NCBI GenBank assembly: GCA_027627225.1 | Contig: CM051030.1 | Coordinates: forward strand, 7,145,001 to 7,209,000 | DNA length: 64,000 nt | DNA from: Congeria kusceri | Lineage: Eukaryota > Mollusca > Bivalvia > Myida > Dreissenidae | Direction: 5' to 3' | Translations under genes and position numbers: made by a program | Part shown: positions 1 through 11,299 of the stretch, one piece after another | How the letters are laid out: each line of letters starts with the position of its first letter | Position numbering within the stretch: the stretch's first letter is position 1 | The notes under the pieces: model-generated | The model's input: the letters and a program-made list of their open reading frames with translations, nothing else | What the model was told of the DNA's origin: nothing | Databases searched by the model: none

Positions 1-398
1 GACACGACTTTTTTCTCTCGTGTTTGCTTTTCATGATAAAATGTATTATTTTGTTTTTCCAAATGCTTCAGTTTGTGGAGCAAGATTGTTAAAACATGTT
101 CCAAAACTAACATGCTCCAAAATGACATTTAAATTACACTAATCCGTAAACAAGCTCTTGTTATAGTCCAACGCATAAAAGAACAACATCTTGGCGATCA
201 GTCATTTATGCATTACGTATAAAAAAGATATTGAACAAAGCGACGTTGTGTTAAGTTTACCTAGTAGTACGAAAATGACTAAAACATCTTTATAAATATA
301 TAAAAATCAAATTATTAAATATAACAAAAAATATATAAGTAAATAAGTCATATAATTATGCTCCTCCTAGTCCTTCAATTTTCCTTTGTTGTTATATT
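1..398. other. AT-rich non-coding stretch
   Basis: No open frame of note, no splice-site-bounded exon and no repeat family could be recognised here. The sequence is AT-rich and runs directly into a trinucleotide microsatellite. Confidence 0.5.
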
Positions 399-418
399 AA
401 ATAGTAATAATAATAATA

Positions 419-477
<59 letters not shown>

Positions 478-480
478 GTA

Positions 481-522
<42 letters not shown>

Positions 523-541
523 TATTATTATTATTATTATT
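399..541. repeat. (AAT)n microsatellite
   Basis: An almost pure AAT/ATA run of about 140 bases that ends in a short (ATT)n inversion. The apparent poly-Ile/poly-Asn/poly-Tyr frame across it is only the microsatellite read as codons. Confidence 0.95.
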
Positions 542-693
542 AAAAGTAGTAAAATATATAGATTATTATGAACATCACATTAAAAAGTTTGTAAGTTAAA
601 TTGTTGCGTTCTCAATAATAATAAAATTATAATTATTATTATTATAAACACAATATTAATAATAATCAATTAGTATTATTATCATTATCTAAC

Positions 694-733
<40 letters not shown>

Positions 734-1110
734 CAAAAATGTATATTGTTATTATTATTATTATTATTATGTTGTGATATCGTTATTTTATGAAGTTAAT
801 TATTCAAATAAATGCATTATGATTGCTATAATAATTATTTAATTTAATAAAAGAATTGTATAAATAATAATAGAGCACAATTTATTGAAATTATTGCTAC
901 TGCAGCAACAACAACATACTGATTTTCTATTACTCTTTATAAGCAAATTTGTTAATGTTATACAACAACAACATAAAATACCATATTATACAGTTTCTTT
1001 AATTGTTAACATCATCTTTATCATTATTATTATGATTAAAATTATTATTATTATTATTCAATTACACCAGTACCCTGATTGTACTCTTAAAATTATATAC
1101 AATCCAACAA
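542..1110. repeat. AT-rich region with scattered (ATT)n/(AAT)n tracts
   Basis: Short AAT and ATT runs, for example at about 698-735 and 751-771, sit in very AT-rich sequence. Adjacent AAT and ATT blocks are mutually complementary and could fold back. I see no coding exon. Confidence 0.8.
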
Positions 1111-1238
1111 TTGCTTGATTGCGTTACACGTCTAGTTGCGGGGCGTTATATATCATATATACAGACACCCCAGAGCAAGGTTTTATATCGTCGCCACATA
1201 ACTAGGTCTTATACAGACACCCCACTATATGGGGAATG

Positions 1239-1239
<1 letters not shown>

Positions 1240-1294
<55 letters not shown>
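1240..1294. repeat. (TA)n microsatellite
   Basis: An uninterrupted TA dinucleotide run. It is flanked downstream by a cluster of TTATTGGGTC-type motifs, an arrangement seen again around the longer (TA)n tract near 8.9 kb. Confidence 0.95.
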
Positions 1295-1296
<2 letters not shown>

Positions 1297-1332
1297 AAAA
1301 AGTGCTAAAATATATATACTTAAAGTCAGCCA

Positions 1333-1560
1333 CTTATTGGGTCTCTGGTATAGTACCCACTTATTGGGACCAATGCCAAATATTAGTGATACAATCATAA
1401 ATGACAAATAAAATACATATGTTTCGTGCTCATATAACATGTATGCCTATATACATCATAAAATCGCGAAGATAAACCTAGAATTAACTAAACCTTCTTA
1501 GTGGGTCCGACCCAGTATTTAATTGGGGCTTGGGCCCAATATTTTCATATATAATTATAG
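1333..1560. repeat. Cluster of TTGGGTC-type motifs in both orientations
   Basis: Several copies of TTATTGGG[TA]C and its reverse complement occur here, including a GGGTCCGACCC-like inverted pair. The same heptamer recurs as a 36-bp tandem repeat near 4.2 kb and as an inverted cluster near 8.75 kb. The function is unknown. Confidence 0.6.
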
Positions 1561-2160
1561 AATCACTTTATTGGGTCATTTCTCACACGATATCGATATT
1601 AGGAGTGTAAACTGTAGCAAATGTGACTACCATGCCTTGAATATGCTATTAACTATTCTTAGAACACATCAGTTAATGATAGGAACATTTACATAATATA
1701 ACATAGCACCAGTTTATTGTATAAAATAGCCAGTAACATTTATAGCATTTGGTGCGGAGCTTGGGTTCAATTTCTGGCCACTGCATTGGCATATTTGACA
1801 TTTGCACTAAGATGCGTCTACGGCGCCCTTAAACTGTCCGTAACTCCCTTTTCGTGCGGCCTCTACAATTTAGTTTAAAAGAAAGTAGCCTCTATGATTT
1901 AGTTTAAATGAAAGTGTTTGTTTTTTCACAAGCGCAAGCCCGTAGCTCATAAACGAACGTTTTTTTGTGGACAGTGCGCGAAGAAAACCACATCGGCGTA
2001 TCGTAGTATCGTGCGACATCCGTACGGCTCTCGCACAAGTAATGAAGGTTAAGCCCCGGTCAGACTGTCCCATTTATTGCAACGATTTCCCACGATTTAC
2101 AAAATCTTGGTAAAGCGTGGTACAGCGTGAACATATACGTACTGGTATCTGTGTGAATCT
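1561..2160. other. Intergenic stretch, no gene recognised
   Basis: Mixed-composition sequence whose 3' part (from about 1740) is less AT-rich than its surroundings. Short frames are present but have no protein-like composition, and I see no splice-bounded exon. Confidence 0.4.
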
Positions 2161-2162
2161 TG

Positions 2163-2198
<36 letters not shown>

Positions 2199-2199
2199 A
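2163..2199. repeat. (TCA)n microsatellite
   Basis: A run of about twelve TCA units. Confidence 0.95.
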
Positions 2200-2665
2200 T
2201 AATGTCTGCCTCAAAAGATCACGCTTTGTCTGGTTGCGGGGTTTTCTTTGTTTTCCCGTTCTAGTTGTTATTATGTGGCATTGTGTTGAATGCTAGAAGC
2301 ATGAAATTGTACTCAGAATTCATCCTTAATATAGATGGGACACGGACGCTGAAGTATCGCTATGCTGCATTGCCGTCGCACCATCTTCGCATGGAAGCCG
2401 CATGGCCACTGCATTCGATTTCCGTGAGAACCTTGCGGAGACCACAGAACAGCCACTCGGAAATCCCACGATCGTGCGGCCCCTGCTCGATTTCCATCCG
2501 AGAACACTCTTTTGCCTCCGGAAGTCATTACAAAAATCGCACAGAGATTGTATACAATGTCAACACAGACGCCGAAGCCCGTAGCCACCTACAATGCTTA
2601 AAAATCGTACAGAAAAAATTATTAAGCGGAATTTATCGTACGGCGTCCGGGCAAATGTGAACCAG
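2200..2665. repeat. GC-richer block, probably an interspersed repeat
   Basis: This block is clearly richer in GC than the flanks and is open on both strands: 131 codons on plus from 2265 and 91 codons on minus from 2588. Neither translation shows a domain, a signal peptide or convincing protein composition. High GC with few TA-rich stops explains the long frames. I read it as a degenerate interspersed repeat, but a small unknown gene cannot be excluded from sequence alone. Confidence 0.4.
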
Positions 2666-2888
2666 ACATAAGGCGTATATCAATTGTTTCTATACAGTAG
2701 CTCCCTGGCTTACTGGTATAGAGTAAAACAATTAACCTGCCCAACATGAATACATTACACGGTGACTGATGCGCTATTTTTATGTGATCCCATCAACCAA
2801 ATAAAAAATTTCGTCATCATTTTAATACAAACTTAATCGACCATGTGAATTGTTTAGTTCCTAAAACTGTACCTTGCTTACACTTACA

Positions 2889-2955
2889 TTAATGGTCTAG
2901 TGGATAAAGCACAGACGCTTCTACTGAGAGGACAAAGGTTCGACCCCAGGCTTGG
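2889..2955 (+). repeat. tRNA-like SINE head
   Basis: Contains a perfect RNA polymerase III A box (TGGTCTAGTGG, consensus TRGYNNARNNG) at about 2894 and a perfect B box (GGTTCGACCCC, consensus GGTTCGANNCC) at about 2937. The spacing is tRNA-like. The region is too degenerate in the acceptor stem to call a working tRNA. I read it as the tRNA-derived 5' head of a SINE-like repeat. Confidence 0.65.
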
Positions 2956-3183
2956 AAAGCTTTAAGTTAAATATTTTATCATGACATTTGTTATAAATTA
3001 AAATAATTATTGCTTTTCGTATTAAGGCCGATAATTCTAATAAGATATTTAAACAAAAACTGAAATTAGAATTATCCGTATAGAAATTCCAAAGATGAAA
3101 TACCAAAAAAGAGGCATAGATATATTTAATTTATTTCATATTTATAATTTATATATTTAATATATATAGCAATAAAGTGTAAA

Positions 3184-3262
3184 AGCCTCGAACTCTTGAC
3201 GACCATGGTGTTTTGCAAAACGTGTACCACGTAACTCCGTGTTATCTACTGCGCTACTAAGG
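3184..3262 (-). repeat. Degenerate tRNA-like segment, opposite strand
   Basis: On the minus strand there is a perfect A box (TAGCGCAGTAG) and a weaker B box (AGTTCGAGGCT). It faces the plus-strand tRNA-like head at 2889-2955, giving two convergent pol-III-like heads about 230 bases apart. Confidence 0.5.
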
Positions 3263-3612
3263 AAAACACAGACTAGACAGGAAAATGCTCTCTTTGAATC
3301 AATTTCAATGTTAAACACCACTTGTCAAGCGTATCGAGGAATGCCGATTTTTAAAATAGCGTGTTTAAACATAAGTTGATGTATTCGTATTGGGCAGGTA
3401 AGTATTTTCGCACTATATAACTAGGCAACGACAATTATGATAAGTGTGGAGGTTGGTATACCGTAAACCAGATTAACATTCCCAATAATAATCCGTCCTA
3501 AAGCACTGTCCCTCTTGTTGTCTTTCTTTAGGCTAAAAAAAATAATTATCTGTTTCTCAGGCAGCGTCGCGACGTATTTTTATGGCCCGCCACGAATTTG
3601 ATTGATTTTTAT

Positions 3613-4150
3613 GCTTCAAATTAATACATGAATACAGCCTGCTGCCATGGTTTTTAAAATACTGCAATTTGGTCAAAGGTGAGGACGAGTTCGAAAGGTT
3701 GGCCCATTAACTAAATAATGATTCACTGGTCTGAACCTATTTAATTACCATTGAACCTTTCAAAAGATGGAAACAATTAACAGTATGAATATTCAGTCCA
3801 TCTAAGCTGTATTCATGTATAACCAATCAGTATATACCAGGTATTATATTAATCTCTTCAGGGTCAATTTGCTCCTGCAGTGGATGTTGTACAGCTGGTT
3901 GAATCCTCTGCGCAATAAATGGAGGTGTGACCATGAAGCTGGTCTGGAGATCATTCACCAATGATGGCTGGTTGCCTGTAATGCAAAGAAATTGAAACTG
4001 CACCAGTTTAAAGGCGCATTTCGAGGCAGAACATGCAGAGATCCATGCTAAAGAAAGAATGTTGTGTTTTATAGTCTAAAAAATTGTTGGGTATTATATC
4101 ACTTAAATAAACAATATTGGGTCTCACCCATGCATAAATACAAATTATTG
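3613..4150. repeat. Segmental duplication, copy 1 (terminal-exon unit)
   Basis: This block is repeated in direct orientation at 4935-5434, offset about 1322 bases, with few differences over the first 400 bases. It contains a minus-strand terminal exon plus its presumed 3' UTR. A third, partial copy follows copy 2 at 5435-5512. Confidence 0.85.
3827..3975 (-). CDS. Candidate terminal coding exon, protein family unknown
   Basis: Reading the minus strand, a good acceptor (TTTGCATTACAG) at 3976 is followed by 149 bases that stay open for 48 codons and end in TGA at 3829-3827. The peptide begins NQPSLVNDLQ and ends EEINIIPGIY. It is hydrophilic, rich in Gln, Pro and Ile, and has no Cys. The exon starts with two bases of a split codon, so upstream exons must exist at higher coordinates, but I did not find them. 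The direct-repeat copy at 5186-5262 keeps the acceptor and the first 20 or so codons, mostly with conservative changes, which supports a coding origin. I do not recognise the family. Confidence 0.55.
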
Positions 4151-4350
4151 GGTCTTCAACCCTAACCCATTTTGTACAAATTATTGGGTCTACACTCTTA
4201 TTACATATTAAACAAATTATTGGGTCTTCAATGCTAACACATTTGATACAAATTATTGGGTCTTTAATCTTATTACATTAAAAAAAATTTATTGGGTCTT
4301 CAAAGCTAATACATTTTATACAAATTATTGGGTCTCAAACCTTAATACAT
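4105..4350. repeat. 36-bp tandem repeat with ATTATTGGGTC core
   Basis: The ATTGGGTC motif recurs at about 4147, 4183, 4219, 4254, 4290 and 4327, a period close to 36 bases. Spacer sequence between cores is partly conserved (CTTATTACATT-like). It lies in what would be the intron upstream of the minus-strand exon at 3827-3975. Confidence 0.85.
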
Positions 4351-4483
4351 TTTAGCTATTTGTAGAAAGAAATACTTTTATTTCATACTGGAGTTCTTCA
4401 GTCTAATGGATGATTCCATTTCACATTAGTCTTATCTTTGTAAAACCAGTTCCATGACCAAGGCCAAAACTCACTGGCCATGA

Positions 4484-4672
4484 TTATATGCACAGTGCAA
4501 GTATGTTTTTATCCATTTCGCACGCCGTGCACGCACGGACAACGGACATTGGGCGATCACAAAAGCTCAGGTGAGCTAAAAACGTGTCCATGTATCGTAT
4601 GAACACATCTGCACAGAACTTAAGACAACGGGCAACACAAATTGGGGATTTCCCAATATCGTACATGTCTAA
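4484..4672 (-). repeat. Interspersed-repeat fragment open on minus strand
   Basis: The minus strand reads through 60 codons and includes the stretch GCTCACCTGAGC followed by TTTTGTGATCGCCC. I associate this with a repeat family common in bivalve genomes. The translation shows no recognised domain, so I treat it as repeat, not gene. Confidence 0.5.
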
Positions 4673-4934
4673 TGTACATGAATGAGTTTTTTACTGGAAT
4701 ATGAAAAGTATTTTAACAGTGTAAAACTCTGGTTTCGAGGATTTTCGAATATCAGTCTTTCTTAACTTTTATTCTAGTTTGTTATTCAACGTTTAATATG
4801 TTACATTTTACTTTCATATGTTTCTATAAAAATTTGATGAGATCTTACATACCCTCTTTAAATCCCTGCAATTGGTTCAAACATTACGCAATGGACAACA
4901 TATGTGACAGATCGACAACTTGAAGGCTTTTTGT

Positions 4935-5434
4935 GCTTCAAATTAATACATGAATACAGCCTGCTGCCATGGTTTTTAAAATACTGCAATTTGGTCAAAG
5001 GTGAGGACGAGTTCAAAAGGTTGGCCCATTAACTAAATAATGATTCACTGGTCTGAACCTATTTAATTACCATTGAACCTTTCAAAAGATGGAAACAGTT
5101 AACAGTATGAACATTCAGTCCATCTAAGCTGTATTCATGTATAACCAATCAGTATATACCAGGTATTATATTAATGTCTTCAGGGTCAATTTGCTTGCGC
5201 AATAAATGGAGGTGTGGCCAGGAAGCTGGGCTTGAGATCATTCACCAATGCTGGCTGGTTGCCTGTAATGCAAACAAATTGAAACTGCACCAGTTTAAAG
5301 GCGCATTTCGAGGCAGAACATGCAGAGATCCATGATGCAGAAAGAATGTTGGGTTTTATATTCTAAAACATTTAGGGTATAATATCATTTATATAACAAT
5401 ATTTGGTCTCATCCATGCAAAAAATACAAATTAA
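4935..5434. repeat. Segmental duplication, copy 2
   Basis: Direct repeat of 3613-4150. It carries the same presumed 3' UTR and terminal-exon sequence but lacks 35 bases inside the exon. It also stops just after the first ATTGGGTC-like spacer, where a third partial copy begins. Confidence 0.85.
5186..5262 (-). pseudogene. Truncated copy of the unknown terminal exon
   Basis: The acceptor (TTTGCATTACAG) is intact and the first residues read NQPALVNDLKPSFLATPPFI, close to copy 1. A 35-base deletion relative to copy 1 then shifts the frame into TGA after 24 codons, removing the QEQIDPEE..IIPG tail. It could be a dead copy, or an alternative last exon giving a shorter C-terminus. Confidence 0.6.
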
Positions 5435-5458
5435 GCTGCATTCATGTATAACCAATCA

Positions 5459-5503
5459 CTATATATCAGGGATTATATTAATCTTTTCAGGGTCAATTTG
5501 CTC
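5459..5503 (-). pseudogene. Third, partial copy of the unknown terminal exon
   Basis: A GTTTGCAG acceptor-like sequence precedes fifteen codons, EQIDPEKINIIPDI plus a TAG stop, matching the end of the copy-1 exon. The start falls in a different codon phase from copy 1, so it could not simply replace it after the same upstream exon. It is probably a truncated duplicate. Confidence 0.55.
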
Positions 5504-5514
5504 CTGCAAACAGA

Positions 5515-6335
5515 GTTATTTGTATATAGAATGATATAGGTCGCGATCAGCAGTATTTACCTGTTAAATTACCAAGCCATAACTGAATACCTGTTTGTAC
5601 AAACAATGATCTAGGTGTCAGTGGATAGGCTGGTATGTTTCATGTGATTAACGATGTTTGGTTTTAGCTTGAAAAGGTGTAAACATTCGGAGTAAGTGTC
5701 AAAACATGGTCCGCGCTGTTCTATATACAATCTAGAGGCACAGCCAAAAGGTAGATTTTAATGGTATCATATTTGACTGAATTGATTTTCCCCTAAACAT
5801 TTTCAAAAATAGGGGGTGCGTATTATATTCGGATGCGTATTATATTCGCACAATTTTGGGTAAACAATAACTATAACAAACATGACAACTGAACTGAAAT
5901 AAGGTTTGACTTTTGACAATTTTACCTTTTTATGGGTCAAATTTATAAATACTTAATAAAATGAAACATTTGGATGGGCTTTGATAATTTTAATCAAAAA
6001 CATCATGTGTTTTGTTAATTTTTATCAATAACGGTCAATTTTGACATGAACTTACAGTCTTTCAGTGAGAATCCTGGTGGAATAAATTTAAACATTTAAA
6101 CAAACAAAAACAACTGATTACCAATGGCTTTGTTTTTGATTTCATCATACTTGGCTTGGCCATGTATGAATGGAACAAGCTGTGCTGTCATGACATTAAA
6201 ACTGACATGTATTTATTTATGGTAATGACTACCTCACAGAGCTCCAGATAAGAGCCATATTTTCGTAAATACAAATATCTGAAGGACCAGAAAAGGAATA
6301 AATGTTTGGCCATACCGATACTAAAACTAAATTGT
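5515..6335. other. Intergenic stretch, no gene recognised
   Basis: AT-rich, mostly non-repetitive sequence without a convincing exon. A short local duplication (GCGTATTATATTCG twice at about 5818 and 5834) is the only structure noted. Confidence 0.4.
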
Positions 6336-6339
6336 ACCC

Positions 6340-6705
6340 AACAAAGCTGCATTTCCGTCAAATGAAAACTATAATAATAAAGTACTAAACATCTTGGCTA
6401 CCCAACAGTGTTATGATCAGTGTACCCAGTAACACGCTGGACAAAATACCCAACAATACTGCATTTCAGTCCAATGAAAACTGTATAGTACTAAAAACCT
6501 AAGCTACCCAGCAGTGTTATGGTCAGTGTACCCAGTAACATGCTGGACAAAATGCCTAACAATACTGCATTTCAGTCCAATGAAAACTGTAAAAATACTG
6601 CATTTCAGTCCAATGAAATCTGTAAAGTACTTAACATCTTGGCTACCCAGCCGAGTTATGGACAGTGTACCCATCAACACGCTGGACAAAATACCCCAAA
6701 ATACT
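6340..6705. repeat. Tandem repeat of about 105 bp
   Basis: About 3.5 units carry AGTGTACCCAGTAACACGCTGG followed by AATACTGCATTTCAGTCCAATG; the 5' motif appears at about 6418, 6524 and 6662. One unit has an extra internal copy of the AATACTGCATTTCAG segment. The 138-codon plus frame that starts at 6514 runs through the array and is not credible as a gene. Confidence 0.8.
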
Positions 6706-6709
6706 AGGG

Positions 6710-8735
6710 CTGTAGATTGTCTGGCACATGGCGATCGTATCCGAATCATGAATCGGGGGAGACGAATCACAAATCAGCATTTTGAAAATATTTGGTTATA
6801 CTGGTTGTCCAAGTATAAAAAGCAACAAGGGAGTGAACTTGAACATTTGTATGAACAAACATTACAGAATATAAAAGGTCATTACGAGGCAGACGACATT
6901 TTGACAAGGTGCTTTCATTCATTTATATGAACTTATTTTTTATTTTTTTATATACTTCTTTAACATGTAATATTTTCGGACAAGTATCTGCAAAACAAAA
7001 CGGTAACACAGGTTTTTTACACTTAATATACACAAGTATTGTCAATTATTTGCTATATTCCGCTTGATTGTTAATGCTATTATTATATCATATCATAATG
7101 CAAGTGTCTCTGAGATTGATAACAAGTTGTAACAAGTCACAATGATAAGTTTGTCAGAATGACGTATCGTTGTTTCAGTTTCAATTTGGATAATATCGTG
7201 AGAACAGTTTAACTATTTTTATCATTTTTGATTTGGATTTTTCTTACTTTTCTGAAATTGGAAAGGGTCCGATGCATTTTATGAACGGGTCTGTGGGTCA
7301 GTGGGAACTGGTGGGTCAGTTCACAAGACCCGTCTTAAGAAGAAAAAAAATCGCTGTATATATGGAAAATATTGACAAAGTTCAATCCTGCAGTGCAACC
7401 TTCACCTTTAAGCTGATGAACACAACCCAAATGTATTAAATGAGATTAATCAAGATATCTTGCAAATCGTTTTTATAGCATTTTTACAAGACTGCAAAAA
7501 AATCTAAAGACTACTCCTTCCGAAAATCATAAGCAATTTTCCAGACAGTCGTATCTACACAGTTCCCAACTAACACAATCCCACATCTATGTTGGACAAA
7601 TTTTTTTAAGTTAATAGCCAAATCTGAGCAAGTGATGAAAACATACCTCATTTTCAAATAATTTGTGTACAAAATGAAAAATGATACTACTTTTTCAAAT
7701 AATTTTTCAAAACTTAGTAGCCATTGGCTATTTCGGCTACTGGTAACGCTACCACTTAACTTTCTTGGGCAACCCAGGAAGACTGGACCAGTAAATGACA
7801 TCCATACTGTATCTCTGAAGGTAACATATTAATTTATTATATAAATTATTAGAGATGTATTTTCACTCAGCGCTGTAAAAAAAGGGAGCAAAGTCTAAAA
7901 ATATTCCTAATCACGCCACTTTGTGTGATAGTGCTCATACATACTTGTGAGTAGTTATTCAAATGTTGTGTCAAAAGTGCAAAAACTGTCATCTCAGAAA
8001 ATATGCTTACACGAAGCTTCATGTTTCTATAATGCTCAGAGCTCACGATAATTATTTGTACTGGGGTAAATGTACGCATGTGTTATCATATTTAGTTTTG
8101 TTAAAAATTGTTAAATGTGCTGATAAAGATATACGAATAAATGTCTGCTTTTCATCCTCATCTTTCATTTTCAATACAGTAACGTGTATATGAAAGATAT
8201 TTAACTGGATACTGGTCATTAAAATAAGTAAATAATTGGCATGTCATTATACCACGTTTCGTTTAATTCAATTCACATTATTGATTCACATTATTGCAAA
8301 GTGTGATCCCCTATCGCTAAAATATTCGGGGCGAAACCTATTTCGGCGCGAATGGTCCCGGATTCCAAGCTCTCACGTTTCTTGTTTCAAAGACTCAATA
8401 CGTTCTAACAATATAATTTATAATTTATAAAATAATGCAAACGAGAGTTAAATACAATATGTAACCATGATTAAAATGCTCTAACGTACTAACTTGATTT
8501 AAATATGCAGCCAAGCACCTTCAACCCTCGCCTATGCGAACGCCATTTTATTTTTTTAAGGTCATATCAAGAAAGGTTCCGAATGAATGACTTCCGGTTT
8601 AAATATAAATAAATATATACGAAACACGGTTTTCATATATTTTGGATTATTTTCGGCCCAACAACGACTTGTTTTAGAAAGAAGGGTTTATTTGTCACAT
8701 TTAACAAAAACAAGAAGTTTAAGACTTACAAAATG
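6710..8735. other. Intergenic stretch, no gene recognised
   Basis: Several open frames of 60-96 codons occur on both strands (for example minus 7511-7801 and plus 7963-8193), but none has a recognised motif, a clear start context or splice sites. I see nothing else that can be supported. Confidence 0.4.
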
Positions 8736-8737
8736 TA

Positions 8738-8826
8738 TTGGGTCCTAAAATTATTGGGTCTTCGACCCAATACTTTAGGTAGGACCCAATACTTTTAGAG
8801 AAGACCCAATAATTCGAGAATGAGGC
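8738..8826. repeat. Inverted cluster of ATTGGGTC motifs
   Basis: Two forward ATTGGGTC motifs are followed by three reverse GACCCAAT motifs. The central pair, ATTGGGTC-TTC-GACCCAAT, is a perfect 8-bp hairpin with a three-base loop. It sits just upstream of the long (TA)n tract. Confidence 0.8.
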
Positions 8827-8860
8827 TTAAGTTTGTCCCAATATGTAGGTAGTTATAAAA

Positions 8861-9027
<167 letters not shown>

Positions 9028-9079
9028 ATCGTGACCATAGGGCGAATAAATTGTCGAACAAAGCAGACTTAAGGCGACC

Positions 9080-9630
9080 GCGACCATTAAGGTGCCGGTG
9101 ACTTAATTCTCGTAATTAATTACTAATGACCTATTTATGCAATCATATTGGATTTTTGTATGGACATACTGTATTACCTACACAAATATTTGAAACGGTA
9201 TTAAGTTGGTTGTAAAGATAAATATATTTTTCTTTATTTTTGGAAAATATATTATCTATATGGTCGTCAAATCCATGCTTCGGGCGAAAAAATAAATATA
9301 TCGTTTTTATTCTCTTAAACTAATAATATATCTAATGGGTTTAACCCGGTAAAGAATGCTTTTCTAACACTGCTTTTGCTAGTACTGTCTTTCCGGACAT
9401 TCCCAGTACCTTTCGATTAAACAAATCCATTTATCAATGTTGAGGTGTCTTCAATTTTGCGTTGTGTAATTTTAACCGGAAAACGTTTCGCAGTGAATGC
9501 GCGTTGTTAGCAATTCAAAAAAGATTTAAGAAGCACAGCTCCTGATTGCTGATTTCGTTGAGCGATGTTTTATGTGTGCGTTTTATACTATTGTATTTAA
9601 CAAAATTATTAAATGTAAACAATACATTGA
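9080..9630. other. Intergenic stretch, no gene recognised
   Basis: AT-rich sequence with no exon or repeat unit that I can support. Confidence 0.4.
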
Positions 9631-9631
9631 C

Positions 9632-9865
9632 CCCAGCAAGCAAAATATATGGGACCCATATGGGTCCCACATGGGTATTGCAACCGGGAACCATGTGGGA
9701 CACATATGGGCAGCCCCTATGGGCTGAATATGGGTCCTATATGGTGCCCATATGGGCTGCCTATATGGGCAGCCCATATGGGTCCCATATTGGCTGCATA
9801 TGGGTCCTATATGGGTTCAATATGGGCTGCATACGGGCAGTATTTGGGTCTATATATGATCCTTT
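9632..9865. repeat. CCCATATGGG palindrome cluster
   Basis: More than a dozen overlapping copies of CATATGGG[TC] and CCCATATGGG are separated by TCC or GCTGC spacers, so the region is dense in short palindromes centred on CATATG. It is preceded by CCCCAGCAAGC, which resembles the CCAGCCAGCAAGC edge of the GATATCGG cluster at 23.7 kb. Open frames on both strands are by-products of the repeat. Confidence 0.85.
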
Positions 9866-9869
9866 TTTC

Positions 9870-10390
9870 ATCCTATATGGTTGGTATACTGCAATATTCT
9901 GTAAGTCATACCTGTCAGAGGTAAACAAAACACGAACGTTATCGATAAGATACAGTTTTAATCAATCAAAAACATTTACAGCTGATCTTGTGATCTTCGC
10001 CACATAGAAAAAAATCTGTCGCCTCGTTTGTTTCACGATTTGGTGACTTTTTTTGATCGACAGAAAAACCCTTAGTATGTGACATTTTGTGAAATAACTT
10101 GGCTGCTTTATCAATTGCAATAACAATAAGTATGTTAATTGTGTGGCAATGTAATGTTTGTATGTCTTTTTAGTCTCAAGTATATAGTAGAAAGTGTTTC
10201 TCTATATGTGTGAGATTTTATTTACTGCTTATAAAAACTGCTGGGATTATTTATGAAAATTCCTCTATCTTAATTAGTTTTTGTTAAATTTTGGTCTATT
10301 TTAAAAAAAGCCTATATTCTGAGCGTAATTCAAAGGTAAATATTGGGGGAAAATTTCGGCCCCAAATAGGCCCTAAAATGACTGGCTTTG
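9870..10390. other. Intergenic stretch, no gene recognised
   Basis: AT-rich and unique-looking. No exon could be supported. Confidence 0.4.
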
Positions 10391-10393
10391 CAC

Positions 10394-10640
10394 GCTCATC
10401 AATATAATTTTACCTTTGAACTTTTAGTGTGACCTTGACCTTGAACCATGGAATCTGGTTCTCGAAACTCAGCGTTACACCATGCTTAACACTTCCGCCA
10501 AGTTATTTGAAACGCCTTCCTTGCTGGACAAAATTATCATCCGGACAGGGTCTATCAGACTTTACGCTGACAATAGACCCTGCTCCCCCCACCCCTAGCA
10601 GGCATATTCGGGACAGTGTTGTTATGAAAGTACCATATCT
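10394..10640. repeat. TGACCTTGACC-type interspersed repeat
   Basis: Contains TTTACCTTTGAACTTTTAGTG, GTGACCTTGACCTTG and the phrase CATGCTTAACACTTCCGCCAAG. Together they identify copies of one repeat family, seen again at 11905-12480 and 34860-35350. The 86-codon plus frame here is a by-product. Confidence 0.7.
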
Positions 10641-10885
10641 AAGCTGTCATTTGGTGGTTGGCTGCACGATGGCTGTTGGTTATTTTTGATGCTACGTCAT
10701 GTTAAAAATATGTTACCATTTTTTAAAAGATAGCAAATGGTAGAAGAACGCATAGCTAGGTTTATCTTGTACAATAAATTAATTTATAGGCCGTGTTTTC
10801 ATTCGAACAGCGCAATACAAGTGATTTGTGAGATTCAAGTACACTATCAGTTATTTTTGCATTTTAGGTATCATATTTTATCATT

Positions 10886-11290
10886 TTTAGCTCGACTGTT
10901 CGAATAATAAGTGAGCTATCCTAATAGCGACGGTGTACATGTCTAAATTTTGTTTATATTTAAAAAAACATTAACTGCAAAACTACATAAGTTATTCACT
11001 GGAAACTTGGAATATATTGTGTCATCAACTCCAGCATCAGAAGCAACGTTTCCTATAACCCAGTTCACATAGATTTTCTGATTAAAGTTTATATTCAAAA
11101 CTCTTATATCTGCAAAACTACACAAGTTATCAACTACAAAAGGTTTTCACTTGAAACATTAATTTGATGAAATAATTACCATAAAACAGTTTTGTATTTC
11201 AACAAATTTATACCCCTTCCACTCCCAAAATACGTACCAACTGAAATACTTTGAAAAGTATAGAGCGTTGTCCTCTGACAGCTCTTGTTT
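10886..11290 (-). mobile_element. Nonautonomous element with AACAAGAGCTGTC head, short copy
   Basis: Read on minus it opens with AACAAGAGCTGTCAGAGGAC and AAGTATTTCAGTTGGTACGT, and closes with GAACAGTCGAGCTAAAAATG. The same head and tail bound the elements at 27928-29306 and 36203-36905. Inside is about one unit of the 166-bp satellite that is amplified at 28.1-29.2 kb (TTTTGAATATAAACTTTAA segment). Confidence 0.7.
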
Positions 11291-11299
11291 TACATAAAA

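Noticed and set aside
358..543. Plus frame of 61 codons made of poly-Ile, poly-Asn and poly-Tyr
   Set aside because: It is the (AAT)n microsatellite read as codons.
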